Below, piece by piece: positions 1 through 9,562 of a DNA stretch of 64,000 nt; position 1 is the first letter of the stretch, and every line of letters begins with the position of its first letter. The position numbers were made by a program, and so were the translations under genes. Under the pieces are notes generated by a model. The model searched no databases, had not been told where the DNA came from, and was given only the letters and a program-made list of their open reading frames with translations. Source of the stretch: Streptococcus sanguinis (lineage in GTDB: Bacteria; Bacillota; Bacilli; Lactobacillales; Streptococcaceae); the NCBI RefSeq assembly GCF_003943735.1, contig NZ_RJMV01000001.1:231552-295551 (forward strand). The letters are read 5' to 3'.

Positions 1-541
1 AATCTTTTTTCAGACTTCCTGCGCGGGTACGAGTGCGAGCATAGGCAGTCAGAAGGACAGTTCCGATGACTGCTACTGTCGCAGAATTCACCAGAATTGC
101 TACAATACTTTGAGCAATAACCTTATTGACCGGCTCACCAGACACAATCACGTCACCAATCGGGCCGATTATCCAAGCGATTGCATTGGCTCCAAACTGA
201 ATCAAGTTAAAGCGGATAATGTCCTTGACTTCAAATTTGCCTTCTTCCACTTGGAAGAATTTTCTAAAGAAGCCAACCAATAGACCGAAGACCCCGCTGC
301 CGGCAATCCAGAACCACCAAAGTCCGCCACCGCTCATAGCGTCTTTAATGGCATGGCCAATGAAGCCCATAAGGAAACCGACGATTGGTCCAAAGATGAC
401 GCTAAAAAGAGCTTGCAGAGGGTATTGGAGCTGGATGCTGGTATTGGGTACAGGCGTTGGAATATTGATCATTCCGATGACCACGAATAGGGCTGCTCCA
501 ATTCCTGTTGCGACTACGTTTCTGATTGTATTATTTTTCAT
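1..541 (-). CDS. UPF0397-family ECF transporter S component (3' end at window edge)
   Basis: Starts at 541 ([19 protein letters not shown]), read directly from the minus strand; 180 codons are visible down to KKD at the window edge, so only the stop codon should be missing. The protein is strongly hydrophobic with about five membrane segments, and matches the UPF0397 family (about 180 residues), which are substrate-capture subunits of energy-coupling-factor vitamin transporters. In related streptococci the ATPase and T subunits follow downstream, here beyond the edge. The AAGGAAGAAG stretch before the ATG serves as ribosome binding site. The substrate cannot be told from sequence. Confidence 0.85.
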   Translation of the reverse strand, partial: MKNNTIRNVVATGIGAALFVVIGMINIPTPVPNTSIQLQYPLQALFSVIFGPIVGFLMGFIGHAIKDAMSGGGLWWFWIAGSGVFGLLVGFFRKFFQVEEGKFEVKDIIRFNLIQFGANAIAWIIGPIGDVIVSGEPVNKVIAQSIVAILVNSATVAVIGTVLLTAYARTRTRAGSLKKD

Positions 542-552
542 TTTCTTCTTCC

Positions 553-1398
553 TTAATTTTCAATTCTCTTAATTTCAATATGCCACTGGGCACCGACACC
601 AACATTGTAGGCCTTAGCAAAGGAACCTTGGTTAATCGCTAAGCCAACCCGATAGAGGGAGTTGATATAGAGGATAGGCTGACCGATGCGGACATCCGCA
701 AAGGACTTGCCATAGGTTACTTGGTTTTGATAAACCAGCATGTCATTATTGTAGATGGTAACCTCGAAGCGGTCGCCAAATTCTGGTTTTAAGGTGTAGA
801 ATTCTTCGCGCGTGATAGAGGTCCAAAGAGAGCCAAAGCGGACATCCAGGATATCAATAGCTCCGCTGACATAAGTATCCGCAAGCGTAGTTTCGACTAC
901 CTGAATTTCGACAATGTCTTCGACCTTGAGTTCTGGTCCAACCTCTTCAAAGCTGATATGGCCGCTGGCTAGCTTAGCACCTGTATAGGCATAGACATCA
1001 CGGCCGTGGAAAGTATAAGAATGCTCCGTATCCTTGCGGCGATTTTCCACTTCAGAAATTTCCCGAATGGCCTCAATGCCGACATGCTTCTTGATGAAAG
1101 ACAGGGTGCCATTGTCAGGCGTGACGATGTACTGACCTTTTTTAGTCTTGGCTACCACACTCTTACGCTTGGAGCCCACACCCGGATCCACTACTGACAC
1201 AAAGGTCGTTCCTGCCGGCCAGTAATTAACTGTCTGAAAGAGACGATAGCTTCCCTCAAAGATATTGTAAGGGGTGATATCGTGAGTCAGATGATGAATT
1301 TTCAGAGTGGGCGACTCTTCTAGCGCCACTCCAATCATGGCTGACACAGCTCCATCTACCAGACCAAAATCCGACTGGAGTACGAGTAAATTGTTCAT
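553..1398 (-). CDS. SAM hydroxide adenosyltransferase-like protein (DUF62)
   Basis: 281 residues; AAGGAGAAAATATG start at 1398. The N-terminal [15 protein letters not shown] with an acidic residue near the start, the [12 protein letters not shown] segment and VTPDNGTLS are hallmarks of the DUF62/SAM hydrolase family, related to fluorinase and chlorinase but using water to split S-adenosylmethionine into adenosine and methionine. It lies 11 bp upstream of the ECF S-component gene and is probably co-transcribed. That neighbourhood suggests a link between a nucleoside- or vitamin-related uptake system and SAM breakdown; this is inference. Confidence 0.85.
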   Translation of the reverse strand: MNNLLVLQSDFGLVDGAVSAMIGVALEESPTLKIHHLTHDITPYNIFEGSYRLFQTVNYWPAGTTFVSVVDPGVGSKRKSVVAKTKKGQYIVTPDNGTLSFIKKHVGIEAIREISEVENRRKDTEHSYTFHGRDVYAYTGAKLASGHISFEEVGPELKVEDIVEIQVVETTLADTYVSGAIDILDVRFGSLWTSITREEFYTLKPEFGDRFEVTIYNNDMLVYQNQVTYGKSFADVRIGQPILYINSLYRVGLAINQGSFAKAYNVGVGAQWHIEIKRIEN

Positions 1399-1429
1399 AT
1401 TTTCTCCTTAGTTATATTTTCAATGGTAT

Positions 1430-2023
1430 TTAGACCGAAGCTGACTTGGAAAGTCTCGCTTTAAGGATTTTCCTTCCTAACAGGGCTCCAAGTAAAGCGC
1501 CCAGTAAAATGCTGGCTACAAACCAAAGGACTAAGCTGGGTTCTGGCTTAAGCATGACTTGCTCGATATAAGCCTGAGTCTTTCCTCTGGCAAGAAGACT
1601 AGCTTCATACTGCTTGGGCGCCAGCCACATTAGGAAAATAGGACCCGCTGTGCTAAAGCTGAAAACCATAAAAGACAGCAAGCTTCTAACAGTCCTTTGA
1701 TAGCTGCCTGACCGAGCTATCAGATCCGCTAAAACACCACAAATCAAACCTGGTAGAAAGGCTCCAAAGCCATGTCGACTGAGCAGAAAGAAGAAACCTA
1801 GCAGACAGCCTAAGCCGCTGATCAGACCGAAGGTCTTTATTTTCTCTGTATAGAAGATGAACAGAACTCCGCCAAAGAAAGCTGTAAAAGCTGGAGCGTA
1901 AAACATATTGCCGGAGTGGTCAAATAGAAGCCCAACCAAGACGCCTAAGATCATGGCTAGGAAATAAAAGAGGTAAAAGAAGCCAGCCTGCTTCAGTTTG
2001 TCTTTTCTTATAGAGTATAGCAT
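1430..2023 (-). CDS. Trep_Strep/ECF S-component-like membrane protein
   Basis: 197 residues from the ATG at 2023 (MLYSIRKDKLKQ), chosen because GGAAAGGAAGG lies just upstream; an in-frame ATG at 2065 would overlap the preceding peptidase more and has no such site. About six hydrophobic segments cover the protein, with a polar loop (PKQYEASLLARGKTQAYIEQ) and a basic C-terminus. Size and hydrophobic pattern resemble the MptD/Trep_Strep group of putative ECF substrate-binding subunits. It overlaps nothing after start correction and lies between the M20 peptidase and the DUF62 gene in one apparent operon. Confidence 0.65.
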   Translation of the reverse strand: MLYSIRKDKLKQAGFFYLFYFLAMILGVLVGLLFDHSGNMFYAPAFTAFFGGVLFIFYTEKIKTFGLISGLGCLLGFFFLLSRHGFGAFLPGLICGVLADLIARSGSYQRTVRSLLSFMVFSFSTAGPIFLMWLAPKQYEASLLARGKTQAYIEQVMLKPEPSLVLWFVASILLGALLGALLGRKILKARLSKSASV

Positions 2024-2039
2024 AAGCCTTCCTTTCCCG

Positions 2040-3422
2040 CTAGTCAGCTCGACGATAACTGCCAATCAAGTCTTGAATGAGCTCTATGTGCGTATAGTAG
2101 TCAGCAATTTTCACATTCTCATCTCCTCCATGGTCTCGGCTATTAGCATTTCCAAGTCCAAACGCCGCCATAGGAACCTCCAAGGCTTCATAAACCGTGT
2201 GCATCGGACCAGTTCCAGCTGAAGTCGGCAGAACAGAGATGCCCTCTTGGTAGTAATCTTTAGCCAGCTCGATAAGATTGAGAATGGAAGGCGCACTCAT
2301 GTCACTGCGATAGCTCATCTCTCCTAAGGTATAGGTCAGCTTAACCGCTGGATAGCCATTCTTGTCCAGCTGCTGACGAATCTTGTCTAACACATCCTCT
2401 GGCTCCAGTCCTGGCACCAGACGAACCTCCATCTTAGCCTGGGCATCTGAAGGTAAAATGGTCTTGACCCCTTGGCCTTGATAGCCTGATCCGAATCCTT
2501 CAATATTCAGCGAAGGTTCAAAGTAAAAGCGACGGAGAAATTCCTTACGTTCGTCCAGCAAAACCGGTAATTTCAAGCCATAGACTTGACTCAACTCTTC
2601 AGGAGTCCGCAGGGCATATTCCTCAATTAGGGCCAGCTCCCGTTCATTTGGATCTTGAACCTGCTCATAGATGCCTTCAACTAAGATGCGGCCGTCTGGA
2701 CTGCGCAAGCTGGATAAAGCATTGAGCAAATACCAAGAAGCTGAATTGATAACACCGCCGAAGCTAGAATGAATATCTACATCTGCACTTTTGACCGTCA
2801 TATCGAAGGTAACAATTCCCTTGTTACCGCCCGAGATTTCTAGCTGCCCTAGATTATTGCGACTGCCTTGCTCCCAGACCAGCAAATCCGCTCCTCGCAA
2901 GCGTTTGCGATGCTTGGCCAGATATTTATCTAAGTCTGTCGAAGCGGACTCTTCTGCCCCTTCCATCATAAAGATGATATTGACTGGCAAATCCCCGTGC
3001 TCTCGAATATACTTGCGAACGGCCGTCAGACGAGCAGTAATGTGCCCCTTGTCATCATCCACTCCTCGCCCATACATGACCCCGTAATGAACTGACAGTG
3101 TAAAGGGATCATTGGTCCAAGGCTGGTCATTATCTGCCGGCACTGTATCGTAGTGGTTGTAGAAAATAATAGTCTTAGCAGCAGGATTTGAAGAAAGAAA
3201 CTCCGCCAAAATAAATGGAGCAGTATAGCTGTCGTCAATCATGACCTTGGCACCTGCAGCTGTAAAAATCTCTCCTAAATAATTGGCTACTTCCTGAAGA
3301 CCAACCTGCTGGGCAAAGATCGATTTTTTAGAGATCAAGGTCCGCAGCACTTCAAAATAGTGCTGGGCTACCTCGTCGTTTTCAAATTTCTTGATTTGTT
3401 CAGTCTCAGTTGAGAAAGGCAT
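2040..3422 (-). CDS. M20-family dipeptidase/metallopeptidase
   Basis: 460 residues, start ATG 3422 preceded by AGGAGTAACGC. Metal-binding motifs of the M20 family are visible: NHYDTVP (His90, Asp92), GRGVDDDKG (about 118-126) and the catalytic EGAEES (about 155-160); a dimerization domain follows and HGGDENV closes the site near the C-terminus. Family members are cytosolic zinc exopeptidases that split dipeptides or related acylated amino acids. In pneumococci a related peptidase sits beside amino-acid or methionine ABC transport genes, consistent with the upstream substrate-binding lipoprotein here. Exact substrate unknown. Confidence 0.88.
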   Translation of the reverse strand: MPFSTETEQIKKFENDEVAQHYFEVLRTLISKKSIFAQQVGLQEVANYLGEIFTAAGAKVMIDDSYTAPFILAEFLSSNPAAKTIIFYNHYDTVPADNDQPWTNDPFTLSVHYGVMYGRGVDDDKGHITARLTAVRKYIREHGDLPVNIIFMMEGAEESASTDLDKYLAKHRKRLRGADLLVWEQGSRNNLGQLEISGGNKGIVTFDMTVKSADVDIHSSFGGVINSASWYLLNALSSLRSPDGRILVEGIYEQVQDPNERELALIEEYALRTPEELSQVYGLKLPVLLDERKEFLRRFYFEPSLNIEGFGSGYQGQGVKTILPSDAQAKMEVRLVPGLEPEDVLDKIRQQLDKNGYPAVKLTYTLGEMSYRSDMSAPSILNLIELAKDYYQEGISVLPTSAGTGPMHTVYEALEVPMAAFGLGNANSRDHGGDENVKIADYYTHIELIQDLIGSYRRAD

Positions 3423-3443
3423 GCGTTACTCCTATTAACAGCA

Positions 3444-3481
3444 GATAAAGGGCTGGGGAAATCAGCTTCCCCGCCCTTATC
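3444..3481 (-). terminator. Strong intercistronic hairpin between binding lipoprotein and peptidase
   Basis: On the minus strand AAGGGC-GGGGAA pairs with TTCCCC-(A)-GCCCTT around a short loop, extended by GATA/TATC. The U-tract is only TTT, so it is a poor intrinsic terminator and may act as partial terminator or mRNA stabiliser that lowers peptidase expression relative to the binding protein. Confidence 0.5.
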
Positions 3482-3539
3482 GTATTTCTTGGTTCAAAGT
3501 CTAATCAACCAAATTGCAGACTGGACTTGATGGGATTTC

Positions 3540-4367
3540 TTACTTGATGTCTTTTGCATCTGGCAGGTAAGAGCCGCCAAAGAATTCTTGTGATAATTTT
3601 TCAAGCGTACCATCCTCATAGAGTTCTTTGATTCGCTTGTTGACAAATTTTTGCAAGTCTTCCTGACCGCTTGCAATAATCGGATAGACATAAGGCTGCT
3701 GGTCGCTTGGAAGTTCAATCACTTCCAAATTTTTCAAGTCTTGGTCTTTGATAATAGACTCTACAGTTATGCGCTCAAAAATCTTATAGTCCGTACGGCC
3801 GTCATTGAGATTGGCTAAAATTTGCTGAATGGTTCCATCCGTATAATTGATTTTTGTCGGTTTGTCGCTATGCTCCTTGTTGTAGTCCTCTAGTTGCTGA
3901 GCTGTTGAAGTCCCCTGAACTACCTCAGTAGACTTGCCGCCAATGTCATCCAGCGATTTGATTCCCTCACCCTTACGGACAACTAAAACTGTTGGATTTT
4001 TCGCATATGGACTAGCATAGAGATATTTGTCAGCTCGTTCTTCAGAATAGCTGATATTATTTGCACCAATCTGGTAACGGTCACTGTCCAGACCTGAGAA
4101 AATAGAAGCCCACTTGGTCTTATTGAAATTGACTTCATACTTATCTGAGTCCTTAAAAATAGCACGAAGGACTTCGATATCGTAGCCAGTCAGTTTACCG
4201 TCTTTATCCTCGTATGAAAATGGTTTGGTCGTTCCCACTGTTCCGACTTCTACCTTTGTTTTTTCTGTTTTCTTCTCACTTGATGATGAGCAAGCCACCA
4301 AGGCACCAATGGCCAAGACACTGACGGCTGCCAGAGAGAAGTATTTCAAGGTTTTCTTCAGGTTCAT
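3540..4367 (-). CDS. Amino-acid ABC transporter substrate-binding lipoprotein
   Basis: 275 residues from ATG 4367, preceded by TTAGGAGGAATTCGAAAT; an in-frame ATG at 4403 is less well placed. The N-terminus is a lipoprotein signal ([10 protein letters not shown]...) with lipobox ALVAC, Cys26 as the lipidated residue, followed by a Ser-rich linker. The body fits the SBP_bac_3 family of polar amino-acid receptors ([47 protein letters not shown]). It would be tethered outside the membrane and deliver ligand to an ABC permease. No permease or ATPase genes are adjacent, so it must share components encoded elsewhere. Confidence 0.87.
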   Translation of the reverse strand: MNLKKTLKYFSLAAVSVLAIGALVACSSSSEKKTEKTKVEVGTVGTTKPFSYEDKDGKLTGYDIEVLRAIFKDSDKYEVNFNKTKWASIFSGLDSDRYQIGANNISYSEERADKYLYASPYAKNPTVLVVRKGEGIKSLDDIGGKSTEVVQGTSTAQQLEDYNKEHSDKPTKINYTDGTIQQILANLNDGRTDYKIFERITVESIIKDQDLKNLEVIELPSDQQPYVYPIIASGQEDLQKFVNKRIKELYEDGTLEKLSQEFFGGSYLPDAKDIK

Positions 4368-4482
4368 ATTTCGAATTCCTCCTAAAAAGTCTTTCTTTAT
4401 CATATCAAATAAGGAGAAACTTGACCATTATATATTTTTTATGGAGGTGATAGCTTTTCTTTATCAGCTTTGAGGCAGTCAT

Positions 4483-5628
4483 TCACCAGACTTTCTGCCT
4501 GTAGTGTTGCAGGAGAAAGAGAGCACTTTCGACATAGTAAGGAACGGAAACTTTGAAGGCTTCGTCGTCAATGACCATGCTGTCGTGATGGAGGTCAGGA
4601 GCATTTTCTGCCCCATTTGAGCCGATAAAGGCAAAAACGCCCGGAAGCTTCTCCTGATAAAAGGCAAAATCTTCTCCAGCCGAGGAAGGACTGGCTGGTA
4701 GGACCTCAGCCAGATTCTGTGAGTGCTCATAGAGCAGCTCGGCCAAATCGGGGTCATTATAGGTCACTGGCGGAGTATGGTCCCAAGAAATCCTGACCTG
4801 AGCTCCAAAATTCTCAGCTGTATTCTCTACAATTCGGATAAAGTCTTCCTTGAAACGCTGCTGCAAGGTCGGATTGAAGCTGCGGATGGTCCCTTCAAAA
4901 AAGCCCGACTGCGGCAGTACATTCCAAGTCGCTCCTGCTTCGATATGAGTCACAGATAAGACAACCGCTTCAAAAGGAGACACAGTACGGGCCACTAGAG
5001 GCTGCAGATTTTGAATCATACTGGTTAAGGTCAATACTGTATCAACACCCAGATCTGGCCTAGCCGCATGGCTGCTGACTCCTTCTACCTCAACCTTGAA
5101 CTTCTCAACCCCAGCCATCATGGCTCCAGCTTTAAGCGCCAGCTGTCCCGCCTTAAGCTGGGGCATATTGTGAAAGCCGACAATAGCTGACACATCGTCC
5201 AGTAAACCAGTCGCAAGAACCTGACTGGCTCCCTGAGAAGTTTCCTCAGCTGGCTGAAAAATCAGACGAACCGTCCCTCTCAAATCTCCTTCCATAGACT
5301 TGAGCAGCTCCGCTGCCCCCAAGAGGCTGGTCTGATGAAAATCATGGCCGCAAGCGTGCATGACGCCTGCATTCTGACTGGCGTAAGGCAGACCAGTCCG
5401 CTCCAAAATGGGCAGAGCATCGATATCTGCTCTCAGGGCAATAACAGGCTTGCCAGAGCCAACCTCGGCAACTAGGCCCGTTTTCAGACCGGATTCTAAA
5501 ATCCTAATCTCCAAATCTTCCAAATAGCCTTTTAGGAAAGCCGTCGTCTCAAATTCCTGCCCAGACAGCTCTGGATGCTGATGAAGATAATGCCGCGTTT
5601 GCATCAGTTTATCATAAAATTTTTTCAT
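4483..5628 (-). CDS. M20D amidohydrolase (N-acyl-amino-acid / hippurate hydrolase type)
   Basis: 381 residues from ATG 5628, where AAAGGAGTCTGCC precedes the start; a longer in-frame reading to 5826 would overlap the upstream lipoprotein gene and adds an unlikely hydrophobic leader. Motifs: LRADIDALPI (about 65-74), MHACGHDFHQT (about 90-100), QPAEETSQGA and SSAGEDFAFYQ near the C-terminus, giving the two-metal site of the M20D group. These cytosolic enzymes deacylate N-acyl amino acids. It precedes the amino-acid-binding lipoprotein in the same direction with a 115-bp gap, consistent with amino-acid scavenging. Confidence 0.87.
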   Translation of the reverse strand: MKKFYDKLMQTRHYLHQHPELSGQEFETTAFLKGYLEDLEIRILESGLKTGLVAEVGSGKPVIALRADIDALPILERTGLPYASQNAGVMHACGHDFHQTSLLGAAELLKSMEGDLRGTVRLIFQPAEETSQGASQVLATGLLDDVSAIVGFHNMPQLKAGQLALKAGAMMAGVEKFKVEVEGVSSHAARPDLGVDTVLTLTSMIQNLQPLVARTVSPFEAVVLSVTHIEAGATWNVLPQSGFFEGTIRSFNPTLQQRFKEDFIRIVENTAENFGAQVRISWDHTPPVTYNDPDLAELLYEHSQNLAEVLPASPSSAGEDFAFYQEKLPGVFAFIGSNGAENAPDLHHDSMVIDDEAFKVSVPYYVESALFLLQHYRQKVW

Positions 5629-5740
5629 GGCAGACTCCTTTACTCGAATACACCTAGCTACCATCCAGTATAGCACAAAGCTGGACGAGGACACAAAAAT
5701 AGAGAGCAAATAATCAATCATTAGCTCTCCAATTTTAGAA

Positions 5741-6844
5741 TTATGATATATCACCTTCAAAAGAGATGACAATAGATTCATAAGAAAAATCACGCTCCAA
5801 GACCCATTTGCCATCAGTTTTGACAAATTTCAACTGATAATCTCGTTCTGGAGTGAGAAGCGGCCGTGAGTCCAATCCAGCCATCATGTCATCAGCATAA
5901 TTCTTATCCTGTGCTTTATAGAATTCCGAAAGATTCGCATACTCAGAACGATGCTTGTCAGAAAACTCTTTACTGTAGTTCAGGATGGTTTTACTTAGAC
6001 TGACCGTTCTCGGTTTAATCTTGATCACTATCTCGTTCGGCATGTACTGGGCTACTGTATAAGAAATTTCGGAGCGTTTTGCATTATTTTCCACATAGGC
6101 ATCGATAAAGGTATTGACTTCCTTATCAGTAAAGGGATAGTCATGCAATTTACGTTTGAAGTCTTCAGCAAAAGCTGCTCTAAAGTCATTTTTATCTTGC
6201 TCCAAATTACCGCCCAAGACAAAATCTTCCTTGCCCTTGGATGACTTTGCCTTGTCTTTGCTTTTGGCGTCTCCACCTAAGAAAACGGCATTCAGATAAT
6301 CAGAAGCTAGTTTCTTTGAATCTTCGATTTGATCAGGATAGCTCGAAGGATCAACATTTAGCTTGATTTCTTCTGTTTTCTCATCAGCATCATAAGTTTT
6401 CTTCTCATAGTGCAGCTCATATTTTTTATCCTTTTCAACCTTAAATACAAGATAACCAGAAAGAGTCTTTCCCTTAGCTAAATCTTCATATTTCAGTATT
6501 TTAAAGTTTTCTGCATCATCATAAACTCCGACCGGCTGGATTTTCTCACCTTCTGAATCATAAAAGCCAATGTCTGAAGAGGAAATCATGATTTTTTCAT
6601 CTGTTTTATTCTTAATTTCCAATGACAAAGCTAAGTATTTTGAATCAGCGGCCCCATTGCTTGGCAAAATAAACTGGCCTTCCTTAATCTTGATATCTAC
6701 CTGTCCATTGCTGGCTACTTTCTTGTCCTTCTTCTCCTGACTTTGCTTACTTGTAAGATCCTGATTTGGAGTCGGAAGCAAGGCACAGGCAGTTAAGCTC
6801 ATTCCTGCTAAAAGCAAGGTTGTGTATTGAAATACTTTTTTCAT
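5741..6844 (-). CDS. Secreted lipoprotein with DUF5105-like C-terminal domain
   Basis: 367 residues if the second of two tandem ATGs (6844) is used, which puts AAGGAG six bases upstream; 6847 is the alternative. The signal peptide ends in LTACALL (lipobox Cys near residue 20). An N-terminal domain of about 130 residues looks like a beta-rich DUF4352/telomeric-repeat-factor-like fold (SLEIKNKTDEKIMISSSDIG), then a Lys/Ser linker, then an alpha/beta domain resembling DUF5105 proteins of Gram-positive bacteria. Function unknown; it should be anchored on the outer face of the membrane. Confidence 0.7.
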   Translation of the reverse strand: MKKVFQYTTLLLAGMSLTACALLPTPNQDLTSKQSQEKKDKKVASNGQVDIKIKEGQFILPSNGAADSKYLALSLEIKNKTDEKIMISSSDIGFYDSEGEKIQPVGVYDDAENFKILKYEDLAKGKTLSGYLVFKVEKDKKYELHYEKKTYDADEKTEEIKLNVDPSSYPDQIEDSKKLASDYLNAVFLGGDAKSKDKAKSSKGKEDFVLGGNLEQDKNDFRAAFAEDFKRKLHDYPFTDKEVNTFIDAYVENNAKRSEISYTVAQYMPNEIVIKIKPRTVSLSKTILNYSKEFSDKHRSEYANLSEFYKAQDKNYADDMMAGLDSRPLLTPERDYQLKFVKTDGKWVLERDFSYESIVISFEGDIS

Positions 6845-6933
6845 CATTGTCTCCTTAATAACTTAATAATATGACCTTTCTATTTCACCATACTTAGCTG
6901 CGCTGGTAAATACAGTTTGAGGCTTCTCATCAC

Positions 6934-6962
6934 AGAAAAACCTGTAGCTCCAACTACAGGTC
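6934..6962 (-). terminator. Intrinsic terminator of yebC
   Basis: Minus strand: CCTGTAG, loop TTGGAG, CTACAGG followed by TTTTTC, immediately after the yebC stop. Confidence 0.85.
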
Positions 6963-6970
6963 AAGTATCT

Positions 6971-7687
6971 TTAGAATCCATCTACATTCGTATAGATCTT
7001 TTGGACATCTTCGTCGTCTTCTAAAACGCTATAAAGTTTTTCAAAGGTTTCGAGGTCCTCACCAGTCAACTCTACTTCAGACTGAGGAATCATTTCCAGC
7101 TCGGTTACTTGGAATTCTTGAATGCCAGATTCACGCAGAGCCACGATAGCCTTGTGAAGGTCAGTTGGCGCTGTATAGACAGTGATGCTTCCTTCTTCTG
7201 CTTCAACATCATCAACATCCACATCCGCTTCCAGCAGCTGTTCAAAGACGCTGTCGGCATCGTCACCCGCAAAGACAATCACGCCTTTATTATCAAAAAG
7301 ATAAGATACAGAGCCGCTAGCTCCCATATTACCGCCATTTTTACCAAAAGCAGCACGAACATTGGCTGCAGTTCGATTGACATTTGAAGTCAGAGTATCG
7401 ACAATCAGCATAGAGCCGTTTGGCCCAAATCCTTCATAGCGGCCTTCGGTAAAGGTTTCGTCAGTGTTTCCTTTTGCTTTATCGATGGCCTTGTCAATGA
7501 CATGCTTCGGCACCTGAGCCTGCTTAGCTCGGTCAATAACGAATTTCAAAGCTGTGTTAGACTCTGGATCTGGATCACCTTTTTTAGCTGCTACATAGAT
7601 TTCCACACCAAACTTAGCATATACTTTTGAGTTCGCGCCGTCTTTGGCCGTTTTCTTTGCCACAATATTGGCCCATTTACGTCCCAT
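6971..7687 (-). CDS. yebC: YebC/PmpR-family regulator (TACO1 family)
   Basis: 238 residues, start [25 protein letters not shown] upstream. The family signature is clear: [49 protein letters not shown] and [18 protein letters not shown]. Family members were described as transcription regulators and more recently as translation factors that relieve ribosome stalling at proline-rich stretches. It is monocistronic: its own promoter lies upstream and a terminator follows. Confidence 0.95.
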   Translation of the reverse strand: MGRKWANIVAKKTAKDGANSKVYAKFGVEIYVAAKKGDPDPESNTALKFVIDRAKQAQVPKHVIDKAIDKAKGNTDETFTEGRYEGFGPNGSMLIVDTLTSNVNRTAANVRAAFGKNGGNMGASGSVSYLFDNKGVIVFAGDDADSVFEQLLEADVDVDDVEAEEGSITVYTAPTDLHKAIVALRESGIQEFQVTELEMIPQSEVELTGEDLETFEKLYSVLEDDEDVQKIYTNVDGF

Positions 7688-7729
7688 TGGAGATTCTCCT
7701 TTTGATAAATTACATTTTTAATCTTTCTT

Positions 7730-7738
7730 ATTATAACA
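7730..7738 (-). promoter_or_regulatory. Extended -10 promoter of yebC
   Basis: Minus strand TGT-TATAAT (extended -10) about 45 bp before the yebC start; no convincing -35, as is common with an extended -10 element. Confidence 0.6.
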
Positions 7739-7854
7739 CAGGGAATCAGAAAAATCACTAAGAAAAAATGATTGTTCCTAGAAGATTCTGGTTGGTTTCT
7801 TCAACTTCTACTAGGCTAAAATCGATACAAAATTGATTTCTGTTTTCAATTCCA

Positions 7855-7887
7855 TAAAAAATCCAGTCGCTAAAAGAGCAACTGGAC
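7855..7887 (-). terminator. Intrinsic terminator downstream of the 7956-8510 gene
   Basis: Minus strand TCCAGTTGC, loop of seven, GCGACTGGA then TTTTTTA. Confidence 0.8.
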
Positions 7888-7955
7888 GGTACATTCTATT
7901 TCCCGAAACCGGCAGGCCTGTCATAACGGTCCTTTACCGAAATCCATCAAAAATA

Positions 7956-8510
7956 TCACTGATAATTTTTCACAATAGGCAAATCCGGTTTGCACCTGCT
8001 TAAGCAGGCAAAAACATCCTCTATTCTGCCATCCAAAAATGTGACATCTACTCGGACGGACTTACCATGATAAGGCTTGACATATAGGTAGTCTCTCCGA
8101 TAGTGCCTGACTCCCAGTCGAAAAGAAACCTGCCCGTCAGAAGTTCGGCCCCAAGCCGGCCGGTAAAAGACACTTTCCAGCTGATTCCAAGCAAAGCTAT
8201 GCTCTTTCAAGAAAGCGCCTCGCACGGTCAAGCCCCACTCTGTTCCCGCAAGAACAAAGCAATTTTTACTCAGCTTACGTCCCGCATGAACTATTGCAAA
8301 GATTTCGACTACAGCAGTCATGAAAAAAGCAAGTATAAAAGGCAAACTGAACGAACGTATTCCTGATCCAGGCATGGCTTTATCAATTGAAAACAAGAGT
8401 AAGGAAGCTAAAGCGCCGAAAATGATGCCTAAGGCTAAAAAAACAGATGCTAAGATGACTATGGTCAAATAGAGTCCCCTACGATAGCGAAAAGCAAATA
8501 ATAAAGGCAT
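7956..8510 (-). CDS. Hypothetical membrane protein with PH-like domain
   Basis: 184 residues, ATG 8510 with AAAGGAAAAGTC upstream. Two hydrophobic helices (about 13-40 and 57-75) are followed by a soluble region of about 100 residues (LAGTEWGLTVRGAFLKEHSF, LESVFYRP, HGKSVRVDVTFLDG) whose strand pattern resembles bacterial PH/YcxB-like domains. I do not recognise a specific family. It follows the 8552-9355 lipoprotein by 41 bp in the same direction and may share its transcript. Confidence 0.6.
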   Translation of the reverse strand: MPLLFAFRYRRGLYLTIVILASVFLALGIIFGALASLLLFSIDKAMPGSGIRSFSLPFILAFFMTAVVEIFAIVHAGRKLSKNCFVLAGTEWGLTVRGAFLKEHSFAWNQLESVFYRPAWGRTSDGQVSFRLGVRHYRRDYLYVKPYHGKSVRVDVTFLDGRIEDVFACLSRCKPDLPIVKNYQ

Positions 8511-8551
8511 GACTTTTCCTTTCTTTCTCAGCTAATCGTTTTGCTTATGCT

Positions 8552-9355
8552 TTACTGAGGCGCTTTAAACTCATCTTCCTCTACCTTATTCCAGTCAGAA
8601 TATTGAGTATCTGTTTGAACATCCAAACTACCTTCTTCACCCTTATAAGATAGACCTAGCTTAAAGTCTTTTAAGAATAAGGTCTTTTTATCCAAGCGTA
8701 CTTCTAACGTTTTATCCATATCAGCCTGAGTAACACCTGTCAGCTCTAGTTTGAATTCTTCACCAAAGAGCCCCAGCAAGTCAGCATTTTTACTGCTTAA
8801 TTTAAAGACATATTCATCACCGCTTTCCTTTACAGTGACATCATCAGCCATTTGATAAAAGCCATCCATGAGTTTGAAATAATCGGGCTGAACATAATAA
8901 TCTGCCCCGCTTCCCATTTCTTGCTTAGTCCATGTTCCATTTTTAGAAGAACGAGTATACAAAAGTTTATCCTCTCCACCTGGCATAATCGCTTCTTGAT
9001 AACTCTCCTGACCGCTCTCTTTTCCATCTATTACTAAATGCCCCTTGGCCAGTTCATCCGTGCTTTTATCATAGAGAAGGTCTCCGCTCATCGTTTGAGT
9101 TTTATTGGAACCATCTACAGTGATAGATAATTTCACCTTCATTTTCATTGAAGTTAGATCTTCATTCGCAGTTTCTGCTTTCTCCAAGAGTTCTTCAATA
9201 TCGTCAGAAGAAGTATTCTTCTGGCTCTCACGGGAGCTATTCTCAGTCCCACCTTGATTCTTTTGAGAATGCTTCTGCCCAATCAAGCTACAAGCACCTA
9301 AACTAAGCGTCAGTAAAGCTGTAAGTGCCATAAAGGTAATCTTTTTGAATTTCAT
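8552..9355 (-). CDS. Surface lipoprotein, DUF6612/LppX-like
   Basis: 267 residues from ATG 9355, with AAAGGAGGAAGACTC ahead; an in-frame codon at 9400 lacks a site. Signal peptide with lipobox LGACSL (Cys near 21), a Ser/Gln/Asn-rich linker, then a beta-rich domain (MKMKVKLSITVDGSNKTQTM, YVQPDYFKLMDGFYQMADD, DKTLEVRLDKKTLFLKDFKL) like DUF6612 and the LppX/LprG lipid-carrier fold. It would be anchored outside the membrane. Function unknown; a lipid- or amphiphile-binding role is only suggested by the fold. Confidence 0.72.
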   Translation of the reverse strand: MKFKKITFMALTALLTLSLGACSLIGQKHSQKNQGGTENSSRESQKNTSSDDIEELLEKAETANEDLTSMKMKVKLSITVDGSNKTQTMSGDLLYDKSTDELAKGHLVIDGKESGQESYQEAIMPGGEDKLLYTRSSKNGTWTKQEMGSGADYYVQPDYFKLMDGFYQMADDVTVKESGDEYVFKLSSKNADLLGLFGEEFKLELTGVTQADMDKTLEVRLDKKTLFLKDFKLGLSYKGEEGSLDVQTDTQYSDWNKVEEDEFKAPQ

Positions 9356-9503
9356 GAGTCTTCCTCCTTTGAGACATGGATAGGAAAGATAAGCATTCAA
9401 TCAGCACAGCAATGTTTTATTGACCGAATGCTAGCTTTCATACCTACAGTCAAACCGCTAAAAAGCAAATCATGCTCCTTAGCAAAAACAAATTTATTTG
9501 TTT

Positions 9504-9532
9504 ATTATACCATTTTTTATTTACAGTCGCAA
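9504..9532 (-). promoter_or_regulatory. Promoter of the DUF6612 lipoprotein gene
   Basis: Minus strand TTGCGA (-35, 9527-9532), 17-bp spacer, TATAAT (-10, 9504-9509), about 150 bp before the ATG at 9355. Confidence 0.7.
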
Positions 9533-9535
9533 ACA

Positions 9536-9562
9536 AAGCAAAAAGGCTGAACATTCAGCCTT
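9536..9562 (-). terminator. Intrinsic terminator of tmcAL
   Basis: Minus strand AAGGCTGAA, two-base loop, TTCAGCCTT then TTT; the tmcAL stop codon is inside the 5' arm. Confidence 0.75.

Noticed and set aside
219-572. 117-codon plus-strand frame at the window start
   Set aside because: Antisense to the UPF0397 gene, whose protein is clearly recognisable.
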